A DNA stretch of 64,000 nucleotides from an uncultured Alphaproteobacteria bacterium (GTDB lineage Bacteria > Pseudomonadota > Alphaproteobacteria > Rhodobacterales > Rhodobacteraceae), in assembly GCA_902576905.1 (NCBI GenBank), contig CACGWW010000001.1, positions 113,501 to 177,500 on the forward strand, in the 5' to 3' direction. Positions 9,881 to 18,694 of this stretch are shown here, piece after piece (the stretch's first letter is position 1; each line of letters starts with the position of its first letter). The position numbers and the translations under genes were made by a program. The notes under the pieces are model-generated. The model was given only the letters and a program-made list of their open reading frames with translations. It was not told the origin of the DNA and ran no database searches.

Positions 9881-10486
9881 TTAAAATTCTATACCTTCTT
9901 GACTCATTACGCCATTTCGAAAGTGGTGCTTAACCAAGGTCATATCTGTCACCAGGTCTGCAATATCGATTAACTTCTCATCAGCATTCCTTCCCGTGAG
10001 TATTACGTGAGACATCTCAGGTTTTTTTTCTTGTAAAAAAGTTACAACATCATCGATTTCGATGTAACCATATCTGAGCGCTATACTGATTTCATCAAGT
10101 AAAATTATCTTTTTTTCCTTATCTAGGATAAGTTCCTTAGCTTTACCCCATGCCTTTTTTGCAGATTCAATATCTTTTTCTTTATCTTGGGTATCCCAAG
10201 TAAATCCATCTCCAAGAGTATGGAATTCACAAAAATCGTGAAAGTACTTTTGGATCAGGTCACGCTCACCGGTCGCCATCGCGCCCTTTATAAATTGAAC
10301 AACTGCACATGGCATACCATGTGCAATACCTCTAAAAACCATGCCAAAGGCAGCAGTACTCTTTCCTTTGCCTGTTCCAGTATGAACAATTATTAGGCCT
10401 TTTTTTACCGTTTTTTTTGCGAAAATTTTTTGCTTCGAAGTCTTCAGCCTCTTCATTTTTTCATTATGTTTTTCGTTTTCAGACAT
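9881..10486 (-). CDS. cobO: Cob(I)yrinic acid a,c-diamide adenosyltransferase (CobO/BtuR family)
   Basis: Transfers the 5'-deoxyadenosyl group of ATP to cob(I)alamin precursors. 201 residues with the family's unusual P-loop in VHTGTGKGKSTAAFG (about 34-48), then VVQFIKGAMATGER, ILLDEISIALRYGYI and VILTGRNADEKLIDIADLVTD. A lysine-rich N-terminal extension of about 28 residues precedes the P-loop, as in BtuR/CobO. AGAGGA lies eight bases before the ATG. Transcribed away from the riboswitch-led operon and not itself behind that riboswitch. Confidence 0.96.
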   Translation of the reverse strand: MSENEKHNEKMKRLKTSKQKIFAKKTVKKGLIIVHTGTGKGKSTAAFGMVFRGIAHGMPCAVVQFIKGAMATGERDLIQKYFHDFCEFHTLGDGFTWDTQDKEKDIESAKKAWGKAKELILDKEKKIILLDEISIALRYGYIEIDDVVTFLQEKKPEMSHVILTGRNADEKLIDIADLVTDMTLVKHHFRNGVMSQEGIEF

Positions 10487-10540
10487 TTTTTTTATCCTCT
10501 TGACAAGTGCATATTTTTACTGCTCAACTAGTAATTAACT

Positions 10541-10703
10541 GGTCCTTTTTTTTGGTTAAATGGGAATGCGAAAAAGACTAAAAAGCAAATCGTAGCCGTA
10601 CCCGCGACCGTAAATAAAAGAGAATATTAACACTGAGAAATAATCTTGGGAAGTTGGTATTCATAAAGCTGTGCTTTACTTTTAATAGCCGGGAGACCTG
10701 CCA
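10541..10703 (+). promoter_or_regulatory. Cobalamin (AdoCbl) riboswitch
   Basis: Sits in the 5' leader of the DUF1636-cobWNGHIJ operon. All core landmarks of the cobalamin aptamer are present in order: GGT and GGGAATGCG (10562-10570), the conserved core GTAGCCGTACCCGCGACCGTAA (10592-10613), CACTG (10631-10635) with GGGAAG (10648-10653), and the closing B12 box AGCCGGGAGACCTGCC (10687-10702). The known role of this RNA is to shut down downstream cobalamin genes when adenosylcobalamin is plentiful. Boundaries are by eye. A good -35 hexamer (TTGACA, 10500-10505) lies upstream, but I see no convincing -10. Confidence 0.93.
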
Positions 10704-10721
10704 GTAAAAAAAAGAAGAGCG

Positions 10722-10773
10722 AACGGGATATTCGTGTCTGAAAACAGTTAGATATTGTTTTTTTGATCCCGTT
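10722..10773 (+). other. Probable riboswitch expression-platform hairpin
   Basis: AACGGGAT (10722-10729) is perfectly complementary to ATCCCGTT (10766-10773), giving an 8-base-pair stem that encloses a second A/U-only hairpin (AAAACA 10741-10746 with TGTTTT 10756-10761). The outer stem ends eight bases before the Shine-Dalgarno sequence and is not followed by a U-tract. It therefore looks more like a switch affecting ribosome access or anti-structure than a classical terminator. This is inferred from pairing by eye. Confidence 0.5.
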
Positions 10774-10780
10774 TTCCAGT

Positions 10781-10787
10781 AAGGAGG
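10781..10787 (+). promoter_or_regulatory. Strong Shine-Dalgarno for the TTG-started DUF1636 gene
   Basis: AAGGAGG, a full anti-16S match, lies five bases before TTG at 10793. It decides the start because the frame has no ATG before the first cysteine motif. It is the first ribosome site after the riboswitch and so the likely control point. Confidence 0.7.
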
Positions 10788-10792
10788 AATAA

Positions 10793-11164
10793 TTGGAATC
10801 CGATGATATTTTATATGTTTGCATTACATGCAAAAAAAATGGTGAAGCTGTTGAACCACGTCCTGGAAAGATACTCTATGACAACCTAAGACGGTTGAAC
10901 AGTAAGATGAATATAAAACCTGTTAAATGTTTGGCAGGATGCTCTAATGGTTGCACTCTGAGTCTTACAAATAAAAATAAATGGACTTATGTAATTGGCA
11001 ACTTAACCCCTGATAAAGACGAAGCTGATATTTTATCTGGATTTACATTATATAAAAAAACAAGAGATGGTAAAATCCGGTTCTCAGAACGCCCTGCAGC
11101 GTTTAAAAAACAATCACTAGCTAGGGTTCCACCAGAAAACTACATGGTAGTTGAAGATGAGTAG
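10793..11164 (+). CDS. DUF1636 small cysteine-rich metal-binding protein of the cobalamin operon
   Basis: 123-residue protein with C10-x2-C13 and C46-x3-C50-x3-C54 (CLAGCSNGC), a thioredoxin-like [2Fe-2S] ferredoxin-type or metal-binding pattern. DUF1636 proteins are often found at the head of cobalamin clusters, but I know of no established biochemical role. Its place directly after the riboswitch and eight bases overlapping cobW suggests cobalt handling or electron supply for corrin-ring steps; both are inference. Starts at TTG with a strong Shine-Dalgarno. Confidence 0.85.
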   Translation: MESDDILYVCITCKKNGEAVEPRPGKILYDNLRRLNSKMNIKPVKCLAGCSNGCTLSLTNKNKWTYVIGNLTPDKDEADILSGFTLYKKTRDGKIRFSERPAAFKKQSLARVPPENYMVVEDE

Positions 11165-12194
11165 TCTAGAAAAAATTCCTGTCACCATTTTAACTGGTTT
11201 TTTGGGAGCCGGAAAAACTACATTAATTCGAAATTTAATTCTTAAGAACAAATCGAAAAAACTGGCCGTTATTATAAATGAGTTTGGTGATTTGGGTGTA
11301 GATGGAGATATAGTAAGACAATGTTCAGATGAAACCTGCCCAGAAGAAAATATTCTCGAATTAGCAAACGGATGTATATGTTGTACAGTGGCCGACGACT
11401 TTATTCCCACTATGAAATCCCTTTTAGAGGGCCAATATATTCCGGAACATATATTGATCGAAACATCAGGTCTCGCCCTTCCCAAACCTTTATTGAAAGC
11501 TTTTGAGTGGCCGGAAATTCGAAGCCGCCTCACGGTTGACAGCGTTTTAGCAGTTGTAGATGCAGAGGCGGTTGTTAATGGTATATTTGCACCTCAAATG
11601 TCTAATGAACTTGAAGAAAAACAAAATCAAACTTACGTTGAACATGAAACACCTCTCTCCGAAGTATTTGAGGACCAAATAAACTGCTCAGATGTTGTGC
11701 TACTAACAAAGCCAGACCTTCTGGAAAACATTTCAGTCGCCAGAAATATCATAATTAAGGAAATGGAACGGAATGTTCCAATTTTAGAAGTTCAAAATGG
11801 TGACATTGGGGCTGATGTGATTTTAGGCGTAAATGCAGCAGCGGAGACTGATTTAGATAATAGACGATCTCATCATGATGGCTTTGATGATCATGAGCAC
11901 GATGATTTTGACACATTTAGCATCTCTGTGCCAAAAATCCTAGATATAGAGAAATTTAAAATAGTTTTAGAAACACTCATACGGAAAAATGACATATTGA
12001 GAATTAAAGGTTTTTTGCGAGTTGAAAGTAAGCCACTCAATTTACTTGTTCAAGGTGTTGGTAAAAGATTATCAGTAAATTTTACAGACACTAAAATTCC
12101 TATAGAAAATACTGGGAACTTAGTTTTTATAGGTGAAAAAGGGAGGATCGATCAAGACGTAATCTCAACCTATATCCACTCAAGTCTGAATTAA
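11157..12194 (+). CDS. cobW: CobW family GTPase/metallochaperone
   Basis: G3E-type P-loop GTPase thought to deliver cobalt for corrin insertion (COG0523 family). 345 residues from ATG 11157, which overlaps the previous stop by eight bases; a TTG two codons earlier is less likely. P-loop in TGFLGAGKTT (13-22), the metal site GCICC with C73, C75 and C76, ETSGLA, and LLTKPDLL as the NKxD-like base-recognition segment. A linker of His/Asp/Glu (HHDGFDDHEHDDFD, about 231-244) precedes the C-terminal CobW_C domain, a likely extra metal-binding tract. cobN follows one base downstream. Confidence 0.94.
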   Translation: MSSLEKIPVTILTGFLGAGKTTLIRNLILKNKSKKLAVIINEFGDLGVDGDIVRQCSDETCPEENILELANGCICCTVADDFIPTMKSLLEGQYIPEHILIETSGLALPKPLLKAFEWPEIRSRLTVDSVLAVVDAEAVVNGIFAPQMSNELEEKQNQTYVEHETPLSEVFEDQINCSDVVLLTKPDLLENISVARNIIIKEMERNVPILEVQNGDIGADVILGVNAAAETDLDNRRSHHDGFDDHEHDDFDTFSISVPKILDIEKFKIVLETLIRKNDILRIKGFLRVESKPLNLLVQGVGKRLSVNFTDTKIPIENTGNLVFIGEKGRIDQDVISTYIHSSLN

Positions 12195-12195
12195 T

Positions 12196-15100
12196 ATGCA
12201 TATCATTTTTAATGAAGATCACTATTTAGATAATTCCAGTGTTCCAGTTGATTTGAACCAGGAGCCTGCTGATCTAGTTATTTTGTCTTTTTCAGATAGT
12301 GATTTAAATGCGTTTGCGAATGCATGGAAAAAAACGTTAGGGGACTTTGGTAGAGAGTCTGTTCCTACATTGAGACTGGCAAATATAAAACAACTAACTC
12401 ATAATTTATCTATTGATACCTACATTGAAAAAACAGTCTCCAAATCTAAAGGTATTCTTGTAAGACTTATTGGAGGTGAGCAATATTGGCCATACGGATT
12501 AAATTATTTAAAGAGCGTATCAATTAAGAAAAAGATACCGTTGGCTGTAATACCAGCCGATGGGAGGGAAGATAAGGTTTTAGACTCGTATTCAAATTTG
12601 CCAAAGTCAACATTAGAAAACTTAAAAAATCTCTGTGATGACGGCGGAGAACTATCTGCACAAGCGGTATTAGCTCAAATGGCACTTGCTGCATCACTTC
12701 ACTTCCCAGCCATTACAGAATTCAGCAAAGTAAAATCTCATGGTTTTTATTGCTATAAAAAAGGTATTCTAGAAAATTTTACCGTGAGCACTGACGCAAA
12801 ACCTACTGTCTGTATTATATTTTATAGATCATACCTGATGGCTGATGACCTCGAACCCATAGACCAATTATTTAGAGATTTTAAAAAGAGAGGCATAAAA
12901 TGCATAAGTATTTTTGTAAATTCACTTAAAATCAAATCGACCGCCAAGTGGATAGAGTCGATGTTATCGAAAATATCCCCTATTGCGATACTTAATGCTA
13001 CAGCCTTTTCAGCAAAAAGTCGCGAAACTGGCAAATCTCCATTAGATCATGTGGGTGTGCCTGTTTTTCAAATAATTTTATCTACCTCTAAGAAAGAGTC
13101 TTGGAGACGGAATCCAATTGGCTTAAATTCCTCTGATTTGGCTATGCACGTTGCTATACCAGAGGTAGATGGGCGCATAAATGGAGGGATTGTAAGTTTT
13201 AAATCTGAACAAGCTATAGACCCCGCATTACAGTTTCCAATCTCAAAGCATAAAGTCGAGAAAACTCTTTCTAAAAAGATAATAAATAAAGTGGAAAAGT
13301 GGCATGCTCTTAGATCTAAGAAAAATGAAGAAAAAGGAATAGCCATCGTATTATCTTCATATCCGGGTCGTGACTTTCAATTAGCTCATGCGCTTGGCCT
13401 AGACACAATTAAATCAACAAAGCATATTTTAGGTTTTCTTGGAGATAATGGATTTAAATTCTCTAACCCTGATAAGTTTTTTGAGAAGTTAAAAAGCTCT
13501 AGGATAGAGATTCCCATCAAGTTATACGAAAGACTGCTAAATCTCATTCCACTAAAACCTAGAACTAAATTATTTAAAACATGGGGTGGTTTCGAAGAAG
13601 ATGCTTCTTTTGAAAAGAACAAGTTTGTTCTTCAGGGTTATAAAAACAATAATTTTTTTGTGCTGGTGCAGCCCTCAAGAGGTTTACTAGAGGATAAAAA
13701 AGCCGATTATCACGATCTTGAAAAAATACCTTGTCACAGCTATGTGGCAATGTATCTCTGGTTGCAGATGCAAAATATTGATGCATTTCTTCATATGGGA
13801 ACGCATGGAAGTCTCGAATGGCTACCAGGGAAAACAGTAGGTCTTTCCAATCAGTGCTGGCCCGAGTTACTAGTAAACGACATACCTTTTATTTATCCGT
13901 TTATTGTTAATGATCCGGGAGAAGCATCGCAGGCAAAAAGAAGATTGGGGGCTCTTACTGTGGGGCACATGCCTCCAAAAATTCAGACTATGGATCTTCC
14001 AAATGAATTGAGAGATCTTGAATTTCTATTAGATGAATATTCTACGAGCGGTGATCTCGATCAAGTAAGGAAAGAGCATATTGAAAAGAAAATAATTCAT
14101 GAGGCTAAGAAAATAAAATTAGATAAAGAGCTATCAGTTGATCCCATAACATCAGATAGTGAATGGTTAACAAGAATAGACTCTTTTGTTTGTGATTTAA
14201 AGGAATCCCAGTTTTCAAGTGGTCTTCATATATTTGGCAAAGGAGATTGTGGATCGTCCGAACTGAATAGCTTACTCCGATGCCTAGAGGGAAAAAGAAT
14301 TAACAGTGGACCATCGGGATCGCCATATAGAAACCGTACTGATATTAAACCTACAGGCAGGAATATATATGCTGTAGACCCTAGATCGATACCCACAAAA
14401 ATAGCTTTCCAAAATGGTCAAGCAATGGCAGATGAATTTGTAAGACAATATTTGCAAGACAATGGAGATTATCCGAAAAATTTAACCATTGATCTTTGGG
14501 GATCAGCATCCATGCGAACGGGAGGACAAGAGTACTCAATGGCACTTGCTTTTGCTGGCCTTACACCAATTTGGGACAAAAATAACGCTCGGATCCTTGG
14601 TTTTAGCATTCTATCACTAGCAGAGCTAGGTCGCCCGAGAATTGATATTACTATCAGACAGTCAGGTTTGTTCAGAGACATCTTTCCAGAGCTTAATAGA
14701 TTATTTTTTGATGCAATCGATAAACTTCATGAAAGAGATGAGACATTGAAAGATAACCCTTATAAAAACAAGATTGACAGAATTTTTGCGCCTAAGCCTG
14801 GATTTTTTGGGATAAATATCAAAGAAAAAATTGAAGGACCACTAGCCGATCACACGGCTAAGATTGGCGAGGCATGGATTAAAAGCTCGGCTTGGGCTTA
14901 TCAAAAGAATGGAAAATTTAACCAAAAAACAGAAAGTCTCAAGAAAAGGTTAGCCGATACTGAAGCACTAATTCACTCTCATGATTTATGTGAAAGTGAT
15001 TTGTTGTCAGCAAAGGATTATGCTGACCACATAGGGGGTTTTAACGCAGCTGTTGCCAGTATGCAGAAAACCAACCCTAAACTATACCATTTAGATATTT

Positions 15101-15471
15101 CATCCGATGGAATTCCAAAAGTTCGTACAACAAATCAAGAATTAGCAAGAATTATCAGGGGAAAGCTTTCTGACGATAAGTGGGTTTCAGGAATGTTGCA
15201 GCATGGTTACAGAGGCGCGGCTGAAATAACAGAACTAGTATTCAACTTGTCTAATTTTGGCAAATCTGGAGTATATTTACCTAATCACTTAATAGAATTG
15301 GTATATAACTCAACTTTAGCCAATACAAAAGTTGCTGACTTTATGGCAGAGGAAAATATAGATGCTCTTAAAGGTTTAGAAAATACTTTTAGTGAGCTTA
15401 GAGACTTAAGTCTATGGAAAAGTTTTCATAACTCTATTCGATATGAGGAAAGACTGGTTGAAAATGGCTAG
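12196..15471 (+). CDS. cobN: Cobaltochelatase large subunit CobN
   Basis: Large subunit of the aerobic ATP-dependent cobaltochelatase that inserts Co2+ into hydrogenobyrinic acid a,c-diamide. 1091 residues, somewhat shorter than the roughly 1250 usual for alphaproteobacterial CobN. Hallmarks: VRLIGGEQYWPYG in the N-terminal part, HMGTHGSLEWLPGK in the centre, NDPGEASQAKRR, and GGQEYSMALAFAGL plus RQSGLFRDIFPELN in the C-terminal half. The CobS and CobT partners are not in this window. Overlaps cobG by eight bases. Confidence 0.96.
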   Translation: MHIIFNEDHYLDNSSVPVDLNQEPADLVILSFSDSDLNAFANAWKKTLGDFGRESVPTLRLANIKQLTHNLSIDTYIEKTVSKSKGILVRLIGGEQYWPYGLNYLKSVSIKKKIPLAVIPADGREDKVLDSYSNLPKSTLENLKNLCDDGGELSAQAVLAQMALAASLHFPAITEFSKVKSHGFYCYKKGILENFTVSTDAKPTVCIIFYRSYLMADDLEPIDQLFRDFKKRGIKCISIFVNSLKIKSTAKWIESMLSKISPIAILNATAFSAKSRETGKSPLDHVGVPVFQIILSTSKKESWRRNPIGLNSSDLAMHVAIPEVDGRINGGIVSFKSEQAIDPALQFPISKHKVEKTLSKKIINKVEKWHALRSKKNEEKGIAIVLSSYPGRDFQLAHALGLDTIKSTKHILGFLGDNGFKFSNPDKFFEKLKSSRIEIPIKLYERLLNLIPLKPRTKLFKTWGGFEEDASFEKNKFVLQGYKNNNFFVLVQPSRGLLEDKKADYHDLEKIPCHSYVAMYLWLQMQNIDAFLHMGTHGSLEWLPGKTVGLSNQCWPELLVNDIPFIYPFIVNDPGEASQAKRRLGALTVGHMPPKIQTMDLPNELRDLEFLLDEYSTSGDLDQVRKEHIEKKIIHEAKKIKLDKELSVDPITSDSEWLTRIDSFVCDLKESQFSSGLHIFGKGDCGSSELNSLLRCLEGKRINSGPSGSPYRNRTDIKPTGRNIYAVDPRSIPTKIAFQNGQAMADEFVRQYLQDNGDYPKNLTIDLWGSASMRTGGQEYSMALAFAGLTPIWDKNNARILGFSILSLAELGRPRIDITIRQSGLFRDIFPELNRLFFDAIDKLHERDETLKDNPYKNKIDRIFAPKPGFFGINIKEKIEGPLADHTAKIGEAWIKSSAWAYQKNGKFNQKTESLKKRLADTEALIHSHDLCESDLLSAKDYADHIGGFNAAVASMQKTNPKLYHLDISSDGIPKVRTTNQELARIIRGKLSDDKWVSGMLQHGYRGAAEITELVFNLSNFGKSGVYLPNHLIELVYNSTLANTKVADFMAEENIDALKGLENTFSELRDLSLWKSFHNSIRYEERLVENG

Positions 15472-16594
15472 GGTCTTAGGAATATGCCCAACTATTGACT
15501 CACCAATTAAATCTAACGATGGTTACTTAGTCCGTTTCAGGCCAAAATACGGATATCTCTCATCTAAACAACTCTCGATTCTTGCTGATGCAATTTCTAG
15601 TTTTGGCAGTAACTTTATCGAATTGACATCGCGAGCTAACATCACAGTAAGAGGTCTTCAAAAAAAACATCTTGAACAGCTATCAAATTTCCTTAATCAG
15701 GCCGGTATTATTAATGCTGCTGAAAAAAGGGAGAATATTTCAAATATCATTTATAGTCCCTTTTCTACGAAAAATAAAAAACTAACACAAAAGATAGCAA
15801 GTATTTTAGAAGATAATCTAAATAATATCCCCAAACCCCATAAGAAATTCGGTATTGCTGTTGACTTAGGAGAAGTGGCCAGCCTGCAAGAAACTAATGC
15901 AGACCTCAGGATAGAGACAAACAAAGAAAAAAATCTACTTTTAAGAATTGACGGTTCTGACCGCGGTATAGTTGTAGAACCAGAAACATTAATTGAAAAA
16001 ATAGAAATGATTTTAAGTAATGTAATGGCTGTTTCGAACCAACTGAAAAGCAGAGATTTGATTAATTCAATTGGAGAGATAGACCATATTTATTTTCCAG
16101 ACATTAAACCAAGAAAACAAAATTTTTCTCCAAGACTCGGTCCCTGTTTTGGAGGATATATGATTACGGTACCTGGAGGAAAATTTTCAAGTTACCAACT
16201 GAGGGAACTAGCTTCGCATGTTAAAGGAGTAGCAGTGACCCCATGGAAATCTTTTTTTATTAATTCAGCCAAAACAAAACCACCTTTAAGTTTTCTCTCA
16301 AAAAATACAGGTCATGATCTGAGCGTGAGCTATTGCTCTGGTAAACCCTATTGTAGTCAAGGCATTTTGGAAACCAGTCAGGTGGCAAAAGTGGTCACTA
16401 CGTTTCTTAAAGAAAGATTAAAAAATAGAACAAATAAAGCAAAGATTCACATAAGTGGTTGTTTAAAAAATTGTGGTCTCTCAAAGCAGACATCTATACT
16501 TATTAACAGTTCAGAAGGGGAAAAGTCTGTAAGCGTAAAAGATGATAAATTTCAGCATTTAGCATCAAAAATTTCTATGGAATTGAATAAATGA
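15464..16594 (+). CDS. cobG: Precorrin-3B synthase
   Basis: Oxygen-dependent monooxygenase that makes precorrin-3B, the step that defines the aerobic pathway. Related to sulfite/nitrite reductases. 376 residues from ATG 15464, giving the family start ARVLGICPTIDSP and an 8-base overlap with cobN (ATGGCTAG). An ATG at 15443 would add seven residues. Cluster cysteines are visible as CSGKPYC (C-x5-C) and SGCLKNCG (C-x3-C) in the C-terminal third. TSRANITVRGL is the conserved N-terminal repeat motif. Ends in an ATGA overlap with cobH. Confidence 0.92.
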   Translation: MARVLGICPTIDSPIKSNDGYLVRFRPKYGYLSSKQLSILADAISSFGSNFIELTSRANITVRGLQKKHLEQLSNFLNQAGIINAAEKRENISNIIYSPFSTKNKKLTQKIASILEDNLNNIPKPHKKFGIAVDLGEVASLQETNADLRIETNKEKNLLLRIDGSDRGIVVEPETLIEKIEMILSNVMAVSNQLKSRDLINSIGEIDHIYFPDIKPRKQNFSPRLGPCFGGYMITVPGGKFSSYQLRELASHVKGVAVTPWKSFFINSAKTKPPLSFLSKNTGHDLSVSYCSGKPYCSQGILETSQVAKVVTTFLKERLKNRTNKAKIHISGCLKNCGLSKQTSILINSSEGEKSVSVKDDKFQHLASKISMELNK

Positions 16595-17220
16595 CATTTG
16601 AATATGAAAGAAGCCCAGACAAAATTTATGAGCAATCTTTTTCTATTATTCGAAAAGAAGCGGACCTCTCTTCTTTTTCAAACCTTGAAGAGAAAATTGC
16701 AGTGAGGATGATACATGCCCTTGGTTTTATTGGGCTGGAAAAATATATTCAATTTACACCAGATTTTGTTGGCAAAGTAAGAGATGCTTTAGAGAGAGGA
16801 GCTCGGATTATTTGCGATACGAGGATGGTAAGTGAGGGAATAACAAAAGCGAGACTACCAGCGGACAATGAAATCATCTGTACTTTGAATGATAAGTCCG
16901 TACCAGACATTGCAAAACGAATATCGAATACCAGAACGGCTGCAGCCATTCATCTATGGGAAGACTACATACAAGATTCTCTAATTGTTTTTGGTAACGC
17001 TCCCTCTGCATTATTTTATTTGTTAGAGTTTCTTGGTAAGAGAAAAAACTTGAAACCTGCGGGGATAATTGGTTGCCCTGTCGGGTTTGTTGGAGCGGCG
17101 GAATCTAAGCAAGCATTAATCGAAGTAAAAACGCTGAACAGTCTAGTTGTTAAAGGCCGGTTGGGGGGAAGTGCTGTAGCGGTAGCTGCAGTTAACGCCT
17201 TGGCGCAGGAGAAAGAATAA
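16591..17220 (+). CDS. cobH: Precorrin-8X methylmutase
   Basis: Moves the C11 methyl to C12, turning precorrin-8X into hydrogenobyrinic acid. 209 residues, the normal family length. RMIHALGFIGLE contains the expected catalytic histidine (about residue 43). DTRMVSEGITKARLP and IIGCPVGFVGAAESK are further conserved segments. Starts by ATGA overlap with cobG and is followed by cobI after two bases. Confidence 0.96.
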   Translation: MTFEYERSPDKIYEQSFSIIRKEADLSSFSNLEEKIAVRMIHALGFIGLEKYIQFTPDFVGKVRDALERGARIICDTRMVSEGITKARLPADNEIICTLNDKSVPDIAKRISNTRTAAAIHLWEDYIQDSLIVFGNAPSALFYLLEFLGKRKNLKPAGIIGCPVGFVGAAESKQALIEVKTLNSLVVKGRLGGSAVAVAAVNALAQEKE

Positions 17221-17222
17221 AT

Positions 17223-17942
17223 ATGTATAGTATATATTGCGTCGGGGTTGGGCCAGGTGATCCTGAGTTACTGACAGTTAAGGCATCTAGAATAATATCC
17301 GATGCAAGACAAATAGCATATTTCAGAAAAAAAAATACGTTGGGCAGAGCAAGAACGATTATAGATACATTAATTTCCAATAGTGCGCCCTTTGAATACG
17401 CTATGGAATACCCTGTAACTAATGAAGTCGATTTTCGATCTGATAAATATAAGCATTCGATTAATCGATTTTATGATGACTGTGCCAATAAACTAAAGAA
17501 ACTCTTATTGAACGACGATGTGGTGGTAATATCAGAAGGTGATCCTCTTTTTTATGGATCATTTGTTCATCTATTTAGACTTTTGAAAAAAGATGTGAAT
17601 ATAGAATTCGTGCCTGGAATAACTGCAATGTCAGGTGCTTGGAACAATTCTAAGTTACCAATAGCAATGGGAGATCAACCCCTAACTATCCTAATGGGCA
17701 TACAAAGTCGCGAAGAATTAAAGAGCCATCTTGAGAGCTCCAAAAATGTTGTAATCATGAAGTTGGGCACCCAATTAGAAAAAGTAAAATCTGTACTAGA
17801 AGAAACGGATCGGCTTAATGAGGCATTAGTAATTGAAAAAGCAACTATGCCTGAACAAAAAATTATTCCTCTAAGGGAATATACAAAAAGTGAAGCACCA
17901 TATTTCGCGATAATTCTAATTTCAGAGGACCATTACGAATGA
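17223..17942 (+). CDS. cobI: Precorrin-2 C20-methyltransferase
   Basis: SAM-dependent tetrapyrrole methylase converting precorrin-2 to precorrin-3A. 239 residues. N-terminal GVGPGDPELLTVKA is the class III methylase glycine motif; SEGDPLFYGSFVHL and VPGITAMSGAWN follow in the usual order. Assigned to CobI by operon position and by its similarity to the CbiL/CobI type. Coupled to cobJ by ATGA. Confidence 0.94.
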   Translation: MYSIYCVGVGPGDPELLTVKASRIISDARQIAYFRKKNTLGRARTIIDTLISNSAPFEYAMEYPVTNEVDFRSDKYKHSINRFYDDCANKLKKLLLNDDVVVISEGDPLFYGSFVHLFRLLKKDVNIEFVPGITAMSGAWNNSKLPIAMGDQPLTILMGIQSREELKSHLESSKNVVIMKLGTQLEKVKSVLEETDRLNEALVIEKATMPEQKIIPLREYTKSEAPYFAIILISEDHYE

Positions 17943-18694
17943 AGGGAAGCTTAACCATAGTAGGTTTAGGACCAGGAGCACCAGAACTTATCACACCAGC
18001 AGTAACCGATGCATTAAAAGATTCAACAGACATTGTGGGTTACTCTAAGTACATTGAAAGAGTGAAGGATGCTAGCGGCAAGTCATTTCACCCAAGCGAT
18101 AATAGGGAGGAAATTAATAGAGCTGAACTTTCTATTAATCTTGCTTTGCAAGGAAAAAAGGTAGTTGTTGTTTCTTCGGGAGATCCTGGAGTTTTTGCAA
18201 TGGCCTCGGCAATATTTGAAGTTGTAGATAAAAAAAACATTTCTATAGATGACTTATCAATTGTAGTTCTGCCAGGAATTACTGCTCTTTTAGCAGCATC
18301 CGCCAGACTGGGCGCTCCTATAGGACATGATTTCTGTGTTATTAATTTGTCTGATAATCTTAAATCTTGGGATATTTTGAAATCAAGAGTTATCGCAGCC
18401 GCAAAGGCGGACTTTGTAATAGCGTTTTACAACCCAAGATCGAAATCTCGTAAAAATCAGCTTTCAGAAATTTATAATGTTTTAAGAAAAAATTGTAAAA
18501 GTGACCGGATTGTTATTTATGCAAATTCAATTTCTACTGAATCTGAGGCTGTTTTTGAGACTACATTGTCAGAAGCTGATGCTTCTTCTGTGTCAATGAA
18601 GACTCTAGTAATTATTGGATCATCGCGCACTAAAAAGATTAGAAACACAGGATATATATATACGCCACGTTATTCAGGGGTAGAAAAAAATTGA
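17939..18694 (+). CDS. cobJ: Precorrin-3B C17-methyltransferase
   Basis: Methylates C17 and contracts the ring to give precorrin-4. 251 residues with GLGPGAPELITPA at the start, VVSSGDPGVFAMASA, VVLPGITALLAASARLGAP, and the CobJ/CbiH-type FYNPRSKSRKNQL segment. Its last 25 bases overlap the 3' end of convergent cobK. Confidence 0.95.
   Translation: MKGSLTIVGLGPGAPELITPAVTDALKDSTDIVGYSKYIERVKDASGKSFHPSDNREEINRAELSINLALQGKKVVVVSSGDPGVFAMASAIFEVVDKKNISIDDLSIVVLPGITALLAASARLGAPIGHDFCVINLSDNLKSWDILKSRVIAAAKADFVIAFYNPRSKSRKNQLSEIYNVLRKNCKSDRIVIYANSISTESEAVFETTLSEADASSVSMKTLVIIGSSRTKKIRNTGYIYTPRYSGVEKN

Noticed and set aside
10741..10764. Intrinsic terminator after the riboswitch
   Set aside because: The AAAACA/TGTTTT hairpin is A/U only and too weak; the stronger outer stem lacks a U-tract.
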